DNA of 64,000 bases from positions 1 through 64,000 of the forward strand of contig NZ_JAVHXC010000009.1 of the NCBI RefSeq assembly GCF_032248695.1, given 5' to 3'. The position numbers and the translations under genes are program-made. The DNA comes from Dietzia sp032248695. Its GTDB lineage: Bacteria > Actinomycetota > Actinomycetes > Mycobacteriales > Mycobacteriaceae. The first letter of the stretch is position 1, and each line of letters starts with the position of its first letter. The notes beneath the pieces were generated by a model, which searched no databases, was not told the DNA's origin, and saw only the letters and a program-made list of their open reading frames with translations. Shown here piece after piece: positions 27,193 through 36,085 of the stretch.

Positions 27193-27230
27193 GCGGCCCT
27201 ACCGGACGAGCACCCGTCCGGTAGGGCCGC
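27193..27230. terminator. Bidirectional hairpin terminator
   Basis: A perfect 16-bp inverted repeat, GCGGCCCTACCGGACG and its complement, surrounds a 6-base loop. It sits between the convergent secreted-protein gene and ilvA. No T-run follows on either strand, as is common in GC-rich Actinobacteria. Confidence 0.8.
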
Positions 27231-27266
27231 CGCCGTGTGGGGGCCGGGCCACCGGGCAGGGTCCGG

Positions 27267-28547
27267 TCAGGTCAGGTACTCATAGGCCGCGGTCCCGGGC
27301 TCCAGGCGCTCGCAGTCGATCCGGGAGGCGTCCATCCGCTCGAGCAGGGAGTGCAGGCCGGTGGCCGAGCCCAGCTCGATACCCACCAGCGCCGCACCGA
27401 ACTCGCGGTTGTTGCGCTTGAGGTACTCGAACAGGGTGATGTCGTCCTCGGGCCCCAGGACCTCGTCGAGGAAGCGACGCAGCTGGCCCGGCTCCTGCGG
27501 GAACTTCACCAGGAAGTAGTGCTTGAGACCCTTGTGGACCAGGGACCGCTCGATGATCTCGCTGTACCGCGAGACGTCGTTGTTCCCACCCGAGATGATG
27601 CAGACGACCGTGGCGCCCTCGTCGATGTCGAGCTGGTGCAGGGCCGTCACCGCCAGCGCGCCCGCGGGCTCGCAGATGATCCCCTCGTTCTGGTACAGCT
27701 CCAGCATCTCCGTGCACACCGCGCCCTCGTCCACGGTGAGGACCTGGATGCGCTCGGTCATCGAGGAGATGACGCCGAACGGGAAGTCGCCGAGCCGCGC
27801 GACGGACGCCCCGTCGACGAACGTGTCGACCGTGTCGAGGGTGACGGGCTCCCCCATCTCCAGCGCCCGCGTCAGCGACGGTGCGCCGGCGGGCTCGACG
27901 GCGATGATCTTGCAGTCCGGGGCGTACTCGGCCAGGTAGGTGGCGATGCCGCCCGCCAGCCCGCCGCCGCCGACGGGCACCACCACGGCGTCGGGGGTCT
28001 CGTCGAGCTGCGCCAGGATCTCGGCGGCGATCGTCCCCTGCCCGGCCATCGTGTCGGGGTGGTCGAACGGCGGGACCATGGTCGCCCCGGTGCGCGCCGC
28101 ATCAGCGCGCGCGGCGGCCTGGGCGGCGTCGAAGTTCGTGCCGGTCACCACGAGCTCGACCCAGCTGCGGCCGTGCGCCAGGATGCGGTCGCGCTTCTGC
28201 TTGGGAGTGTTGGTCGGGACGTAGATGCGGCCGTTGATGCCCAGCACGCGGCACGCGAACGCCACTCCCTGGGCGTGGTTGCCGGCACTGGCGGTGACGA
28301 CGCCCGCACTGCGCTCGTCGCCGGTCAGCTGCGCCATGAGGTTGTAGGCGCCGCGGATCTTGTAGGAACGGACCGCCTGCTGGTCCTCCCGCTTGAGCAG
28401 GATCCGGGCCCCGGTCTGCTCGCTGAGCCGCTCGCTGACGTGGAGGTCGGTCGACCGGATGACATCGCCGATCCGACGCGCTGCGGCGTCGATGTCGTCG
28501 GTGGTCACGACCTGGGTACGCGCGGGTTCGGTGGCGGTCACGACCAC
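27267..28547 (-). CDS. ilvA: Threonine ammonia-lyase (threonine dehydratase), biosynthetic
   Basis: 426 residues. PLP enzyme turning threonine into 2-oxobutanoate for isoleucine synthesis. The PLP lysine is in S-Y-K-I-R-G-A-Y-N. S-A-G-N-H-A-Q-G-V-A and G-G-G-G-L-A-G-G (phosphate-binding) are also visible. The C-terminal about 90 residues form a single ACT-like domain (F-L-V-K-F-P-Q-E-P-G-Q-L-R), which fits the shorter corynebacterial-type enzyme. The start is GTG at 28547 or two codons later. Neighbours do not include other ilv genes. Confidence 0.94.
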   Translation of the reverse strand: MVVTATEPARTQVVTTDDIDAAARRIGDVIRSTDLHVSERLSEQTGARILLKREDQQAVRSYKIRGAYNLMAQLTGDERSAGVVTASAGNHAQGVAFACRVLGINGRIYVPTNTPKQKRDRILAHGRSWVELVVTGTNFDAAQAAARADAARTGATMVPPFDHPDTMAGQGTIAAEILAQLDETPDAVVVPVGGGGLAGGIATYLAEYAPDCKIIAVEPAGAPSLTRALEMGEPVTLDTVDTFVDGASVARLGDFPFGVISSMTERIQVLTVDEGAVCTEMLELYQNEGIICEPAGALAVTALHQLDIDEGATVVCIISGGNNDVSRYSEIIERSLVHKGLKHYFLVKFPQEPGQLRRFLDEVLGPEDDITLFEYLKRNNREFGAALVGIELGSATGLHSLLERMDASRIDCERLEPGTAAYEYLT

Positions 28548-28780
28548 CAGTGTCCCACCGTGCCCGCGATCACCGCCAACCGGTCACCTGGACACGGGCG
28601 GGGCCTGTGGAGGCCACGACGTCGTGCTCGCCCGTGCGACGCCCGGCACAACGGACGATCATCACCGACGGAATCCGGGGAGCAGCCGGCCGGTCGGCGA
28701 CCTCGCGTCCGCCCCCGCGTTCGTCGGACGCACCCAAGGGCCACCGACGGGCAGGCGGGGCGGCCGAACCTGGCGCCGCC
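28548..28780. other. Intergenic DNA upstream of ilvA
   Basis: It should carry the ilvA promoter on the minus strand, but no -10/-35 pair stands out. Open frames here are weak and overlap in several phases. No repeat unit begins before 28781. Confidence 0.5.
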
Positions 28781-29390
28781 CGATGCCCAGCCGCGCCCCG
28801 GAGCGGTGTTTCACCCGGACCCCGCGCCCGCCCTATTCCGTCAGCCGTCGCTTCGGTCAGCGTCTGCCCAGGGCGGGGCCGGCCGAAGCGTGCACAGGCG
28901 ACGGCTAGCTTCGGATCGAAGCCCCCGCCCAACCGATGCACGGCCGCGCCCCGGAGTGGTGTTTCACCCGGACGCCGCGCCGGCCCTGTTCCGCCAGCCG
29001 TCACTTCGGTCAGCGTCTGCCCAGGGCGGGATCGGCCGAAGCGTGCACACGCGACGGCTAACTTCGGATCGGCGCCACCGCCCTCCGATGCCCAGCCGCG
29101 CCCCGGAGTGGTGTCTCACCCGGACGCCGCGCCGGCCCTCTTCCGCCAGCCGTCACTTCGGTCAGCGTCTGCCCAGGGCGGGATCGGCCGAAGCGTGCAC
29201 ACGCGACGGCTAACTTCGGATCGGCGCCACCGCCCTCCGATGCCCAGCCGCGCCCCGGAGTGGTGTCTCACCCGGACGCCGCGCCGGCCCTCTTCCGTCA
29301 GCCGTCACTTTGGTCAACGTCTGCCCAGGGCGGGGTCGGCCGAAGCGTGCACATGCGACGGCTAGCTGTGGATCGCTGCCCCCCGCCCGC
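28781..29390. repeat. Four tandem copies of a 152-bp intergenic repeat
   Basis: Units start with CGATGCCCAGCCGCGCCCCG or a variant at 28781, 28934, 29086 and 29238, giving periods of 153, 152 and 152 bp. The copies differ at scattered positions; the middle two are nearly identical and the last diverges after about 130 bp. Each unit contains CCGAAG and CTTCGG arms that could form hairpins. As 152 is not a multiple of three, the repeated reading frames shift from copy to copy, so the array is not coding. It lies between the 5' end of ilvA and the 3' end of dnaE1 and could act as a VNTR-type locus. Confidence 0.85.
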
Positions 29391-29547
29391 CCGCCGACCG
29401 CCGCGCAGCCCCACCCGAGGCCGGCCGGGGAGGATGCTGCGGCGCGCACACGNCGGCTAGCTGTGGATCGCTGCCCCCCGCCCGCCCGCCGACCGCCGCG
29501 CAGCCCCACCCGAGGCCGGCCGGGGAGGATGCTGCGGCGCGCACACG
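29359..29547. repeat. 94-bp exact duplication separated by one ambiguous base
   Basis: The segment starting CGGCTAGCTGTGGATCGCTG at 29359-29452 is repeated without change at 29454-29547, and the only ambiguous base of the window, N, is at 29453. An N flanked by two identical ends is what an unmerged contig overlap looks like, so one copy may be artificial. Confidence 0.8.
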
Positions 29548-29606
29548 CGACACGCCCGCGACGCGCACCGCCGAGCCCGCGCTCGCGGGGGCCCGGCGCG
29601 CGCAGG

Positions 29607-32600
29607 TCAGCCCGCGAGGCAGCCGGCGCCGAGCAGCGCCTTGAGGTCCCCCATGAGCGAGGACGACGTCTCCACTCTCAGCTGGTCGTCGAGACGCAGG
29701 ACTGTCGAGTTGCTGCCGTTGACCAGCCGCAGGTGCACGTCCGACGGGCCGGGATGACGAACAAGGACCTGCTTGAGCGCGGTGACGGTCTCGATGGTGC
29801 ACATGCGAGTCTGCAGCGTCAGCGCCAGCGGAGCGCCGTTCCCGCCCACCACCAGGTCCGGCACCTCGAGGGTGTCGCCGAACACGGAGACGCGGTCCTC
29901 GCGGATGTTGATGCGCGCCTTGACCAGCACCACCGCGTCCTCGGCGATGTCCAGCGCGGCGATGCGATAGGTCTTGGGGAAGAACAGCACCTCGACGCTG
30001 CCGTGGAAGTCCTCGATCGTCACGATCGCCCACGGCTCACCGTTCTTATTCACCCGCCGGTCGACGCCCGAGATGATCCCGCCGATGGTCACCGCGGTGC
30101 CGTGGGCGAGTTCGCCCTCGTGGATCGTCGCGATGGACGTGTCCGTCTTGGCCGCGAGCGCCGCCTCGAGCCCGTCGAGCGGGTGTCCGGAGACGTACAG
30201 ACCCAGCATCTCCCGCTCCAGGGCGAGTTTCTGCTTGGTGTCCCACTCCTCGTCGGGCACCCGGACGGCGAACACGTCGCCGAACCCGGTGTCCTCCGCC
30301 GTGTCGTCTCCCCCGCCGAAGAGGTCGAACTGCCCCACGGCCTCGGCCTTCTTGGTGGACATCACCGATTCGACGGCGTCGGCGTGGACGAGGAACAGAC
30401 CCTTGCGCGGGTGGCCGAGCGAGTCGAAGGCTCCGGCCTTGATGAGCGACTCGGTGACCTTCTTGGTGCACGCCGCCTGATCGATCTTGGCGAGGTAGTC
30501 GGAGAAGTCGGTGAACTCGCCCTTGGCCTCGCGCGCGGCGACGATCGAGTCCACGACCTGCGCGCCGACGTTGCGCACGGCGCCGAGGCCGAAGCGGATG
30601 TCCTTGCCGACGGAGGCGAAGTTGGTCAGCGACTCGTTGACCGACGGCGGCAGGACCCGGATTCCCATCTGGCGGCAGTTGGACAGGTACAGCGCGGCCT
30701 TGTCCTTGTCGTCACCGACGGAGGTGAGTAGCGCCGCCATGTACTCGGCCGGGTAGTTCGCCTTGAGGTACCCCGTCCAGAAGGACACCAGGCCGTAGCC
30801 GGCGGCGTGCGACTTGTTGAACGCGTACGAGGCGAACGGCTCGATGGTGCCCCACAGCGCGTCGACGGCCTCCTTGGAGAACCCGCGCTCGAACATGCCG
30901 CCGGAGAACTTCTCGTACTCCGCGGCCAGGACCTCGGCCTTCTTCTTGCCCATGGCCTTACGGAAGCCGTCGGCCTCACCGGCCGTGTATCCCGCGAGCT
31001 CGCGGGAGATGGCCATGATCTGCTCCTGGTAGACGATCAGGCCGTGGGTCTCCCCGAGGATCTCCTTGAGCGGCTCCTCCAGCTCGGGGTGGATGGGCAC
31101 CAGTTCCTGCTTGCCGTTCTTGCGGTCGGCGTAGTTCCAGTGCGTACCCATGCCCATAGGGCCGGGCCGGTACAGGGCGAGGGCGGCGACGATGTCGTTG
31201 AAGCCGGTGGGCTTCATCCGCTTGAGCAGCTCGCGCATGCCGCCGGAGTCGAGCTGGAACACGCCCAGGGTGTCGCCGCGGGCGAGCAGGTCGTACGTCG
31301 CCTGGTCGTCGGTGCTCAGCGTGTCGAGGTCGATCTCCTCGCCACGGTTGAGCTTGATGTTCTCCAGGCAGTCGCCGATCACCGTGAGGTTGCGCAGGCC
31401 CAGGAAGTCCATCTTGAGCAGGCCGATGTCCTCGCACGACGGGTAGTCCCAGCCGGTGATGAGGGCGCCGTCCTGCGCTCGCTTCCACATGGGGATCACG
31501 TCGAGCAGCGGCTCGGAGGACATGATCACCGCGCAGGCGTGGACGCCGGCCTGGCGGACCATGCCCTCCAGGCCGCGGGCCGTGTCGTAGATCCGCTTGA
31601 CGTCAGGGTCGGTCTCGAGGAGCTGGCGCACCTCGGCGGCCTCGCCGTACCGCTCGTGCGTGGGGTCGGTGATGCCGGACAGCGGGATGTCCTTGGCCAT
31701 GATCGCCGGCGGCAGCGCCTTGGTGATGCGGTCGGCGATCGCGTAGCCGGGCTGGCCGAAGTTGACGCGGGCGGCGTCCTTGATGGCGGCCTTGGTCTTG
31801 ATGGTGCCGAAGGTGATGACCTGGGCGATCTTGTCGGCGCCCCACTTGTCCGAGGCGTAGCGGATCATCTCGCCGCGACGGCGGTCGTCGAAGTCGATAT
31901 CGATATCGGGCGCGGACGGCCGCTCGGGGTTGAGGAACCTCTCGAACAGCAGGCCGTGCTCGATGGGGTCGATGTTGGTGATCTTCAGGGCGTACGCGAC
32001 CAGGGCACCGGCGGCGGAGCCTCGGCCGGGGCCGACCTTGATGCCGATCGAGCGGGCGTGCTCGATGAGGTCGCCGACCACGAGGAAGTAGCCGGGGTAG
32101 CCCTTGCCCTTGATGACCTCGAGCTCGAAGTTCGCGCGCTCGATGTACTCCTGCGGCACCCCGTCGGGGAAACGCCACTGCAGGCCCTTGTGGACCTCCT
32201 TGGCCAGCCAGGTGTCCTCCGTCTCGCCCTCGGGCACGGGGAACTTGGGCATCCGGTCGCGCGGGGTCCAGATGTCGTCGTACGGCTGGACGCGCTCGGC
32301 GATCCACAGGGTGTTGTCGCAGGCACCGGGGACCTCGGAGTCCCACTGGGCCCGCATCTCCTGGGCGGACTTGAGGAAGTAACCGTCCCCGTCGAACTTG
32401 AAGCGGTTCTCGTCGGCGAGGGTCTTGCCGGTCTGGACGCAGAGCATGGCCTCGTGGGCGTGGGCCTGCTCGCGGGTGACGTAGTGACAGTCGTTCGTCA
32501 CGAGCGGCGGCATGCCCAGGTCCTGACCGAGCTTGAGCAGGTCTTCCCGGACCCGACGCTCGATGTCGATCCCGTGGTCCATGAGCTCGAGGAAGAAGTT

Positions 32601-33152
32601 GTCCTTGCCGAAGATCGACTGCCACTTCTCGGCCGCCTCGTAGGCCTCCTTGAGGTGCCCGAGGCGCAGGCGGGTCTGGATCTCGCCCGAGGGACACCCG
32701 GAGGTGGCGATGATCCCCTCCGAGTACTCCGCGAGGATCTCGGCGTCCATGCGCGCCCACTTGCCCAGCTGGCCCTCGTAGGAGGCCAGCGAGGACAGCC
32801 GGAACAGGTTGCGCAGGCCGGTCGCGTTCTCGGCGACCATCGTCATGTGCGTGTAGGCGCCGGAACCCGCGACGTCGTCGCTCTTCTGGTGCTTCTCGCC
32901 CCACAGGATGCGCTTCTTCTCGAACCGCGACTCCGGGGCGACGTACGCCTCGATGCCGATGATGGGCTTGACCCCGGTCTTCTTGGCCTGCTTGTAGAAG
33001 TCCGAGGCGCCGTACATGTTGCCGTGGTCGGTCATCCCGACGGCGGGCATGCCGAGCCGCGACGCCTCCGCGAACAGCGGGTCGATCTGCGCCATCCCGT
33101 CGAGCATCGAGAACTCGGTGTGATTGTGCAGATGCACGAACTGATCGCCCAC
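29607..33152 (-). CDS. dnaE1: DNA polymerase III alpha subunit (replicative)
   Basis: 1181 residues from GTG 33152 with AGGAGG upstream. The N-terminal PHP domain starts F-V-H-L-H-N-H-T-E-F-S and keeps M-T-D-H-G-N. In mycobacteria this domain is the proofreading 3'-5' exonuclease. The polymerase catalytic acids are in P-D-I-D-I-D-F near residue 415. G-P-G-R-G-S-A-A-G and a C-terminal OB-fold region (V-T-I-G-G-I-I-S-G) are also present. Length fits DnaE1. It is transcribed alone, with the repeat region downstream. Confidence 0.97.
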   Translation of the reverse strand: MGDQFVHLHNHTEFSMLDGMAQIDPLFAEASRLGMPAVGMTDHGNMYGASDFYKQAKKTGVKPIIGIEAYVAPESRFEKKRILWGEKHQKSDDVAGSGAYTHMTMVAENATGLRNLFRLSSLASYEGQLGKWARMDAEILAEYSEGIIATSGCPSGEIQTRLRLGHLKEAYEAAEKWQSIFGKDNFFLELMDHGIDIERRVREDLLKLGQDLGMPPLVTNDCHYVTREQAHAHEAMLCVQTGKTLADENRFKFDGDGYFLKSAQEMRAQWDSEVPGACDNTLWIAERVQPYDDIWTPRDRMPKFPVPEGETEDTWLAKEVHKGLQWRFPDGVPQEYIERANFELEVIKGKGYPGYFLVVGDLIEHARSIGIKVGPGRGSAAGALVAYALKITNIDPIEHGLLFERFLNPERPSAPDIDIDFDDRRRGEMIRYASDKWGADKIAQVITFGTIKTKAAIKDAARVNFGQPGYAIADRITKALPPAIMAKDIPLSGITDPTHERYGEAAEVRQLLETDPDVKRIYDTARGLEGMVRQAGVHACAVIMSSEPLLDVIPMWKRAQDGALITGWDYPSCEDIGLLKMDFLGLRNLTVIGDCLENIKLNRGEEIDLDTLSTDDQATYDLLARGDTLGVFQLDSGGMRELLKRMKPTGFNDIVAALALYRPGPMGMGTHWNYADRKNGKQELVPIHPELEEPLKEILGETHGLIVYQEQIMAISRELAGYTAGEADGFRKAMGKKKAEVLAAEYEKFSGGMFERGFSKEAVDALWGTIEPFASYAFNKSHAAGYGLVSFWTGYLKANYPAEYMAALLTSVGDDKDKAALYLSNCRQMGIRVLPPSVNESLTNFASVGKDIRFGLGAVRNVGAQVVDSIVAAREAKGEFTDFSDYLAKIDQAACTKKVTESLIKAGAFDSLGHPRKGLFLVHADAVESVMSTKKAEAVGQFDLFGGGDDTAEDTGFGDVFAVRVPDEEWDTKQKLALEREMLGLYVSGHPLDGLEAALAAKTDTSIATIHEGELAHGTAVTIGGIISGVDRRVNKNGEPWAIVTIEDFHGSVEVLFFPKTYRIAALDIAEDAVVLVKARINIREDRVSVFGDTLEVPDLVVGGNGAPLALTLQTRMCTIETVTALKQVLVRHPGPSDVHLRLVNGSNSTVLRLDDQLRVETSSSLMGDLKALLGAGCLAG

Positions 33153-33187
33153 GAAAGCATTCCTCCTACGGACTCGTCCGCCACAGT

Positions 33188-34120
33188 CTAGGTCGGATCA
33201 CCGACAGTCCTCGAACCCCCAGCACGGGCGCGGCGCGGCTGACGTCCGGCCACGGTGAACGCGATTACCGCGGCCCAGATGAGGGCGAAGCCCACCCACT
33301 GGACGGCGTCGAGTCGTTCACCCACGACGAGCAGTCCCCACGCCATCTGCAGCACCGGGACGATGTACTGCAGCATCCCGACGGTGGCCAGCGGGATGCG
33401 TTGCGCGGCGACGGCGAACAGCAGCAGCGGGATCACCGTGACCAGGCCGGACGAGGCGAGCAGGGCGGCATGCCCGGCGCCGTGGCCGGTGAACGTACCC
33501 GCCCCGGTGGCGCCCAGCCAGACGAGGAACGCCAGGGCGACGGGGGTGGTGACCGCGACCTCGCCGAGCATCCCGGTCACCGGGTCGACGCGGAGCTTCT
33601 TCTTGAACACGCCGTAGAGGCCGAAGCTCACCGCGAGGATGACCGACAGGGACGGGAAGTGACCGTACCCGGCGGTGAGGACCCCGACCGCGACGACGGC
33701 GAGGGCCACCGCGAGCCACTGTGGGCGGGCGAGGCGTTCGCGGAACACGATCACGCCCAGCAGCACGCTGACCAGCGGGTTGATGGTGTACCCGAGGGCC
33801 GCCTCGGTGACCCGCTCGGAATTGACGGCGTACACGTAGACGCCCCAGTTGACCGAGATGAAGACCGCCGCGCCCCCGATGCGCGCCCACGAGGAGCGGT
33901 CCACGGCGCGGACCCGCCCCCAGCCGCGGAGCACCGTCACCACGACCGTCATGACGACGAACGACCACACGATCCGGTGCGCGAGGATCTCGACCGCCCC
34001 GGCGGGCTCGAGCAGCGGGAAGAACGCGGGGAAGAACCCCCAGAGAACGTATGCCGCGACGCCCGCCGTCATGCCGACGGCGACCGCCCTGTCCTTCTCC
34101 CCTGCCGCCTCACCGCTCAC
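33188..34120 (-). CDS. rarD: EamA-family transporter RarD
   Basis: About 310 residues from GTG 34120, with AGGGTGG upstream; other GTG starts at 34129 and 34171 are possible. Ten hydrophobic helices in two EamA repeats are visible. RarD-type signatures include A-Y-V-L-W-G-F-F-P-A-F-F, E-I-L-A-H-R-I-V-W-S and N-W-G-V-Y-V-Y-A-V-N. It belongs to the drug/metabolite transporter superfamily; the substrate is unknown. It lies upstream of dnaE1 in the same direction. Confidence 0.9.
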   Translation of the reverse strand: MSGEAAGEKDRAVAVGMTAGVAAYVLWGFFPAFFPLLEPAGAVEILAHRIVWSFVVMTVVVTVLRGWGRVRAVDRSSWARIGGAAVFISVNWGVYVYAVNSERVTEAALGYTINPLVSVLLGVIVFRERLARPQWLAVALAVVAVGVLTAGYGHFPSLSVILAVSFGLYGVFKKKLRVDPVTGMLGEVAVTTPVALAFLVWLGATGAGTFTGHGAGHAALLASSGLVTVIPLLLFAVAAQRIPLATVGMLQYIVPVLQMAWGLLVVGERLDAVQWVGFALIWAAVIAFTVAGRQPRRARAGGSRTVGDPT

Positions 34121-34235
34121 CGGCGCCACCCTAGCCCCGCCCGTCGGGGGCGGCCCGGCGGACGGGGGCACGGGGGCACGGGGGCGGCCCGGCGGACGGG
34201 GGCACGGGGGCGGCTCAGGCCGCCGACGCTGCAGG

Positions 34236-34310
34236 CTCGTCAGGCCGCGGGCACCGCAGGCTCACCACGCAGCGGGCACCGCGCGCTCGTCAGGCCGCGG
34301 GCACCGGGGC
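34236..34310. repeat. Three 25-bp tandem copies overlapping the 3' end of a gene
   Basis: CTCGTCAGGCCGCGGGCACCG starts at 34236 and again at 34286, with a degenerate copy at 34261. The last copy includes the stop (34290-34292) and final codons of the minus-strand gene. The other two are downstream decayed copies. The stretch 34151-34215 also repeats GGCGGCCCGGCGGACGGGGG. Confidence 0.65.
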
Positions 34311-35162
34311 GTCGTCGGGCAGCGGCCCGACCGCGTCGCGCTGCTGCGGTAGCAGTGGTCGGACGGCGAAGCGCCCGTACACCGCGTCGGGGGCCAGCGC
34401 GTCCACGGCCCGCACTCCCGGCTGCTCCGCCACCATGCGCAGCTGGTCGGTGGTGCCACGGACCAGCAGGCCGACGACCGCGGGCTCGCCCGCCCGGATG
34501 CGGGCGGCGGTCAGCGCGGCGGCCGCGGCGGCCCGGTCCGTGCCCGCGGGGACGGGCGACCCACCGGCCGGGGGCGGCGAGGCGGGTGCCGGCACGGCGC
34601 CGGACGGGGCCGGCACGGCGGGTGCGGGCACGGCGCCGGACGGGCCCGGCACCCCCGGGGCACCGCCGACGGGACCGGCGGCCGCCCGCTGGAGACCCCG
34701 TTCGAAGACCGGCACGCGCCCGCTCTCCCCCGCGGCCGGCTCGACGACGCTCACCGCCGTGACGGGCATCGCGACCCCCTCGACCGGCACCTGCACGTAC
34801 AGCCCCGAGACGCGCGGCAGTCCCCGCACCGCGCCGGCGGCCTCGGCGACCGACCACGCCTGGCCCGCGCTCACGAGGGCCCAGCGGTGGGCCCCGGGAT
34901 CGGTGCCGAGGCCCTCGTCGTCGTCGCCGTCGACACCCGGGCCCCGTACGGGGTCCGCCCCGCCGCCCGCGGTGACCAGCGAGGCGGCCGCGCGGTCGAG
35001 GTAGTCACCCACCCGCTCGCCGGGGTCGGGCCCCAGGGCGTCGCTCATCACCCCCGGCGAGCGCGGGAGCTCGGTGCGCAACGCGGTGAGGATCGTCACC
35101 AGCGCCAGGACGATCACCACCCCCACCCCGGCCGCCCTGAGCGCCCGCGCCGCGACGGTCAC
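34290..35162 (-). CDS. Membrane-anchored protein of unknown function with Pro/Ala-rich linker
   Basis: 290 residues from a GTG overlapping the rluD stop (GTGA). A single N-terminal membrane helix (about residues 10-27, G-V-G-V-V-I-V-L-A-L-V-T-I-L) is followed by an extracytoplasmic domain with L-Y-V-Q-V-P-V-E-G-V-A. A Pro/Ala/Gly-rich linker (residues about 165-200) and a second small domain with A-V-V-G-L-L-V-R-G-T-T-D-Q-L-R follow. No family recognised. Coupled to rluD-lspA in one operon. Confidence 0.65.
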   Translation of the reverse strand: MTVAARALRAAGVGVVIVLALVTILTALRTELPRSPGVMSDALGPDPGERVGDYLDRAAASLVTAGGGADPVRGPGVDGDDDEGLGTDPGAHRWALVSAGQAWSVAEAAGAVRGLPRVSGLYVQVPVEGVAMPVTAVSVVEPAAGESGRVPVFERGLQRAAAGPVGGAPGVPGPSGAVPAPAVPAPSGAVPAPASPPPAGGSPVPAGTDRAAAAAALTAARIRAGEPAVVGLLVRGTTDQLRMVAEQPGVRAVDALAPDAVYGRFAVRPLLPQQRDAVGPLPDDAPVPAA

Positions 35163-36085
35163 GCCTCGCGCAGGACGTCGATCGCGTGCTGGAGGTCGTC
35201 CGGGTAGCTGCTGGTGAAGTCCACCCGCGCCCCGGTGCCCGGATGCTCGAAGCCCAGGCCCACCGCGTGCAGCCACTGCCGCTCCAGCCCCAACCGCCGG
35301 GCCAGGACCGGGTCGGCGCCGTACGTGAGGTCCCCCGCGCACGGGTGGTGCAGCGCGGAGAAGTGCACGCGGATCTGGTGCGTGCGGCCCGTCTCGAGCT
35401 TGACCTCCACGAGCGTCGCCGCCTGATGCGCCTCGAGCGTGTCGTAGTGCGTGATCGACGGCTTGCCGTCCGAGGTCACCGCGAACCGCCAGTCGTTCGA
35501 GGTGTGCCGCCCGATGGGCGCGTCGATCGTCCCCGACAGCGGATCGGGGTGGCCCTGAACCAGCGCGTGATAGGTCTTGTCGACCGTCCGGTCGCGGAAC
35601 GCCCGCTTGAGCAGCGTGTACGCCCGCTCCGACGCCGCCACCACCATGAGCCCCGAGGTGCCCACGTCGAGGCGGTGCACGATCCCCTTGCGCTCCGGCG
35701 GGCCCGAGGTGGAGATGCGGTACCCGGCCGCCGCGAGGCCGCCGATCACCGTGGGGCCGGTCCAACCGACCGAGGCGTGCGCGGCGACGCCGACCGGTTT
35801 GTCGACGACGACGATGTCCGCGTCCGAGTAGACGACCGCCATCCCCTCGACCGGCTCTGCGACCACCGCCGGCTCGGCCCGCGGCTCCGGCATCTCGACC
35901 TCGATCCAGCTCATCCCCGTGAGCTTGTCGGACTTGCCGACCGTCCGGCCGTCGAGCAGGACCTTGCCCTCACCGGCGAGGTCCGCCACCGCCGTGCGCG
36001 AGATGCCCAACAGCCGGGACACCCCGGCGTCGACACGCATCCCGTCGAGCCCGTCGGGGACCGGGAACGTGCGGACCTCACCCAT
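35159..36085 (-). CDS. rluD: RluA-family 23S rRNA pseudouridine synthase
   Basis: 308 residues. An N-terminal S4 domain (L-G-I-S-R-T-A-V-A-D-L-A-G-E-G-K) is followed by the catalytic domain with I-V-H-R-L-D-V-G-T-S-G-L, in which the Asp is the catalytic residue. A late R-T-H-Q-I-R-V-H-F motif is also present. The architecture matches RluD/RluC; exact target uridines are not predictable. The start overlaps the end of lspA by 8 bp, a pairing conserved widely. Confidence 0.92.
   Translation of the reverse strand: MGEVRTFPVPDGLDGMRVDAGVSRLLGISRTAVADLAGEGKVLLDGRTVGKSDKLTGMSWIEVEMPEPRAEPAVVAEPVEGMAVVYSDADIVVVDKPVGVAAHASVGWTGPTVIGGLAAAGYRISTSGPPERKGIVHRLDVGTSGLMVVAASERAYTLLKRAFRDRTVDKTYHALVQGHPDPLSGTIDAPIGRHTSNDWRFAVTSDGKPSITHYDTLEAHQAATLVEVKLETGRTHQIRVHFSALHHPCAGDLTYGADPVLARRLGLERQWLHAVGLGFEHPGTGARVDFTSSYPDDLQHAIDVLREA

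Noticed and set aside
28550..29365. Long plus-strand reading frame with repeated Arg/Pro/Ser-rich peptide
   Set aside because: It runs through the 152-bp repeats, whose period shifts the frame between copies, and it crosses the region near the N. No ribosome-binding site or domain.
28781..29390. Possible CRISPR array or rRNA/tRNA repeat
   Set aside because: Units are 152 bp, contiguous and without spacers; no cloverleaf or conserved rRNA sequence.
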